In this document: in pieces, positions 30,783 to 34,549 of the stretch
Position numbering within the stretch: the stretch's first letter is position 1
How the letters are laid out: every line of letters starts with the position of its first letter
Assembly (NCBI RefSeq): GCF_013340935.1
Contig: NZ_WHOS01000074.1
Span: forward strand, 1-34,549
Source: Azospirillum melinis
GTDB taxonomy: Bacteria; Pseudomonadota; Alphaproteobacteria; Azospirillales; Azospirillaceae
Length of the DNA: 34,549 nt
Reading direction: 5' to 3'
Notes under the pieces: model-generated
What the model saw: only the letters and a program-made list of their open reading frames with translations
What the model was told of the DNA's origin: nothing
Database searches by the model: none
Translations under genes and position numbers: made by a program

Positions 30783-31774
30783 TGCCCCGTCCCCGCCGGC
30801 CGGACATCCGCCAACCAGACATCGACCGGCAGCCCCGGGTTCAGCGGCCGGCCCGATGCCGTCTCCATCCGGGCTTCCATCCGGAAGACCAGCTTCTCCC
30901 GACTGCCGACGCTGTAGATCACCGGCGGGGTGTATTCCGCTTGCGAGGCGATCCGCGTCACCCGTGCGGACAGGCCGGGCGGGCAGCCGTCGCAGCGCAC
31001 CGACAGGGCGCCGCCCGGCACCACCCCCGCCAAGGCGGTTTCCGGGACGAACAGCACCAGCTTCACCCGCTCCGGCGGCAGGAGCGACACCACCGGGGAG
31101 CCGGCCGGCACCCACTCGCCGGGATTGTACAGCGTGTCCTCGACCAGGGCCGCCGCCGGGGCGACGGGAGCCAGATCGGCCAGCCTCCGCTCCGCCTGGG
31201 CAAGCGCCGCCTCCGCCTGGGTCACCGTTTCGTCGGCAGCCCGCAACTGTTCGGGCCGGGCCGGCAAGGCGGCGACCGCCAATTGGGCATCCGCCTCCGC
31301 CAGTTGGCCACGGTCGCGGTCGAAGGCGGCGCGCGCCTGATCGAGTTTGTCCGGGGATGAGACCTTGCGGGCGACCAACTCCTGCTGGCGGGCCAGTTCG
31401 GCGGTGGAATAGCGCAGCGCCGCCTCCGCCCGCGCCCTCTGCGCGGTCAGCACCGCCACCTCCTGCACCCGCTTGCCGGTGGCAAGGTCGGCGCGCTGTG
31501 CCCGCGCCTGGGCCAGCGCCGCCGCCAGCCGGTCGCGCTCGGCCCTGGCGGTGGCACGGTCGATGGCGAACAGCGGCGCTCCTGCCGCCACCTGTGCCCC
31601 GCGGGCGACCGACAGGCTTTCCAGCATGCCGGCGCTGGGGGCGGCGATGCGCAGATACTCTCCCTCGACATAGCCATGGGCGAGCGGCGGTGTCCCGCCG
31701 GCCGCGATGGGCAGCCCCACCGCAAGAGCGATGGCCGCCAGCCCGTCCAGAAGGCTTCCGAGAAATCCGCTCAT
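30779..31774 (-). CDS. HlyD-family membrane fusion protein (YbhG-like)
   Basis: A 331-aa periplasmic adaptor anchored by one N-terminal helix (LLDGLAAIALAVGLPIAAGG). A biotinyl/lipoyl half (EGEYLRIAAPSAGMLESLSVARGAQV..., residues ~38-65) precedes a long Ala/Arg/Gln-rich coiled-coil hairpin (~75-215). The second lipoyl half and a beta-barrel follow (YNPGEWVPAGSPVVSLLPPERVKLVLFVPE). Such adaptors join an inner-membrane pump to TolC. Its start overlaps the TetR gene stop by 4 bp and its stop overlaps the ATPase start by 4 bp, so the three genes are translationally coupled. The order tetR-hlyD-ATPase matches E. coli cecR-ybhG-ybhF. Confidence 0.92.
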   Translation of the reverse strand: MSGFLGSLLDGLAAIALAVGLPIAAGGTPPLAHGYVEGEYLRIAAPSAGMLESLSVARGAQVAAGAPLFAIDRATARAERDRLAAALAQARAQRADLATGKRVQEVAVLTAQRARAEAALRYSTAELARQQELVARKVSSPDKLDQARAAFDRDRGQLAEADAQLAVAALPARPEQLRAADETVTQAEAALAQAERRLADLAPVAPAAALVEDTLYNPGEWVPAGSPVVSLLPPERVKLVLFVPETALAGVVPGGALSVRCDGCPPGLSARVTRIASQAEYTPPVIYSVGSREKLVFRMEARMETASGRPLNPGLPVDVWLADVRPAGTGQ

Positions 31775-32517
31775 GGCGCATCCTCCCCCACTCCTGTCCG
31801 CCCTGTCCCCCCTGTCCGAAGATCCGCATCACGCAGCAGCGCAAGGCGCAGGTTGGCGATGTGGACCTCCACCAGCGCCGCCACATCCATGGGCGGTTCG
31901 CCATCGACCCCGTCGAAGGAGGTTCGCCACACGGCGCTCATCAGCAGCGGTGCGACGATCAGACGCACGCTGGGATCGAGCTCCATCGGACGGAACTCTC
32001 CGCTCTCCATGCCGCGCCGCAACAGGCCCCCGAGCACACCGAAGCCGCGGCGGATCACCTCGCGGTGGTAGAAGGCGGCAAGCTCGGGGAAATTGCCGGC
32101 CTCGGCGATCACCAGCCGTGGGATCACCGCCATGCGCGTCGTGGCGATCAGCCGCGCCACCATGCGCAGCAGCCGCTCCAGCACCGGAAAGCACGGTCCG
32201 CCGGCCGAGGCGACCAACGCTTCGGCCTGTTGCAGGTTCGGCAGGATGGCGGCACGGATCACGGCCTTGAACAGCTCCTCCTTGCTGGAAAAGTAGAGAT
32301 AGAGCGTGCCCTTGCTGACCCCGGCGCGAGCCGCCACCTCCTCCAGCCGCGCAGCGGCGAAACCGCGGTCGGCGAAGACCTCCATCGCGGCGGCGACGAT
32401 CTCCTGCGGCCGGGCGTCCTTGCGGCGGCGCCAGCGCGGCGGTTCGCCGGATGCAGCGGGAACGGAGGTTAGATCGGGGCCAGAACCATGAGGAGAATCG
32501 GACTTTCGGGAGGGCAT
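31771..32517 (-). CDS. TetR/AcrR-family repressor (CecR-like)
   Basis: A 248-aa regulator. After a disordered N-terminus of about 30 residues, the HTH domain (EIVAAAMEVFADRGFAAARLEEVAARAGVSKGTLYLYFSSKEEL, in parts; residues ~37-80) is typical TetR. The rest is the helical ligand domain, with a C-terminal TetR_C-like segment (LEVIRRGF...LIVAPLLMSAVW pattern). The ATG at 32517 has GAGAGGT five bases upstream. A perfect 14-bp palindrome lies just before it, so it probably represses its own operon and responds to an exported compound. By analogy with CecR this would be a drug or toxic small molecule. Confidence 0.92.
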   Translation of the reverse strand: MPSRKSDSPHGSGPDLTSVPAASGEPPRWRRRKDARPQEIVAAAMEVFADRGFAAARLEEVAARAGVSKGTLYLYFSSKEELFKAVIRAAILPNLQQAEALVASAGGPCFPVLERLLRMVARLIATTRMAVIPRLVIAEAGNFPELAAFYHREVIRRGFGVLGGLLRRGMESGEFRPMELDPSVRLIVAPLLMSAVWRTSFDGVDGEPPMDVAALVEVHIANLRLALLRDADLRTGGTGRTGVGEDAP

Positions 32518-32868
32518 GGCGCACCTCTCTTTATAACTGACCAGTCAGTCATTAACATGGAAAAGCCATTCCACCAATGGCTAAGGTCATTGTGCGCCGC
32601 AATAGAATCTATGCAAAAGGTCTTGCCTTTCGGCGAGCAGTCACGGACACTTTCCACCGGCTGGCAGCGTACGAACGGAGTCGCGGCCATGCCCGGCCTG
32701 GAAGACGGGCTCCAAAACAGGACATGAACGGCAGGGCCGGACCAACGGCCGCCGCGGTTTTCGGGGGGTACGGATCAAGGCGCTGACGCCGGGACCCGAC
32801 GGCTTGCGATGCCTGGACTCTCCCGTCCGGCATTGGCCCGGGTCCCCAGCCGAGCGAGGGGATCGAAC
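32518..32868. other. Divergent tetR-nifA intergenic region (351 bp)
   Basis: Contains the tetR operator (32536-32549), a TATAAA-like -10 for tetR on the minus strand (32530-32535), and an inverted repeat AGCCATT-CCACC-AATGGCT (32564-32582). I found no convincing -24/-12 (GG-N10-GC) sigma-54 element or TGT-N10-ACA NifA site for nifA by eye. An ORF at 32577-32786 is not convincing. Confidence 0.45.
32536..32549. promoter_or_regulatory. TetR operator
   Basis: ACTGAC-CA-GTCAGT, an exact 6+2+6 palindrome ending 19 bp before the tetR start codon and touching the TATAAA-like -10 of the minus strand. Placement and symmetry suit autorepression by the TetR dimer. Confidence 0.7.

Positions 32869-34549
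<1,681 letters not shown>

Noticed and set aside
32577..32786. 69-aa ORF upstream of nifA
   Set aside because: Weak start context, Arg-rich composition and no pattern beyond chance; it overlaps the inverted repeat at 32564-32582.
32640..32868. Sigma-54 promoter and NifA upstream activator site before nifA
   Set aside because: No GG-N10-GC pair in a TGGCAC/TTGC context and no TGT-N10-ACA was found by eye.

Overview
The window reads as chromosomal DNA of a high-GC, nitrogen-fixing alphaproteobacterium, most likely Azospirillum or a close relative. The evidence is an oxygen-sensitive type NifA with its four-cysteine signature, a LeuA2-type 2-isopropylmalate synthase behind a leucine-rich leader, a conserved lgt / MidA-type methyltransferase / pgeF run, and GC-rich codon use throughout. 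The exception is one AT-rich gene at 17314-17973.

Layout. 1-122 is the tail of an IS5-family element. 173-3144 holds two cell-surface sugar genes: a short-chain epimerase and a membrane-anchored CapD/FlaA1-type dehydratase. 3306-3491 carries two identical tRNA-Thr(GGT) genes, followed by aroC, an IalB-like secreted protein, rnr, a secreted S41 (CtpA-type) protease and rpmG, which is only 55 codons long. 10049-11422 is egtB. It converges, with a 77-bp overlap, on a membrane PAS protein whose C-terminal half looks like a catalytically dead DnaQ-type exonuclease; a 63-aa membrane protein gene lies upstream of it. Then come a lone TadE/TadG-like protein and a CidA/LrgA + LrgB pair.

15076-17204 is a leucine attenuation unit: a promoter placed so that the leader peptide would be leaderless, an 18-aa leader with six Leu codons, nested hairpins, leuA and a textbook terminator. 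The AT-rich membrane-protein gene follows. 18058-21991 is hldD-lgt-midA-like-pgeF, then prs with its own promoter and terminator. 23204-24175 is a divergent pair of HTH regulators resembling a Cro/CI switch; the CI-like partner has an intact Ser/Lys S24 dyad. A 95-aa protein under a perfect palindrome, an AhpD-like protein, a TorD-type chaperone without a visible molybdoenzyme, and a hybrid histidine kinase follow.

28389-29818 contains three small genes: a membrane protein, a 74-aa cytoplasmic protein, and a secreted protein of a family often mislabelled argininosuccinate lyase. 29823-32517 is a translationally coupled tetR-hlyD-ABC ATPase operon on the minus strand, read from 32517 downward, with a 14-bp palindromic operator but no membrane permease. 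nifA starts at 32869 and runs off the right edge.

Most of the window is ordinary core genome. I do not see a complete, clearly new multi-gene system. The best candidates for something undescribed are the PAS/dead-exonuclease protein with its small membrane partner, the leaderless leucine attenuator, the AT-rich inserted gene, and the CI/Cro-like pair with shared CCGTTGC motifs.
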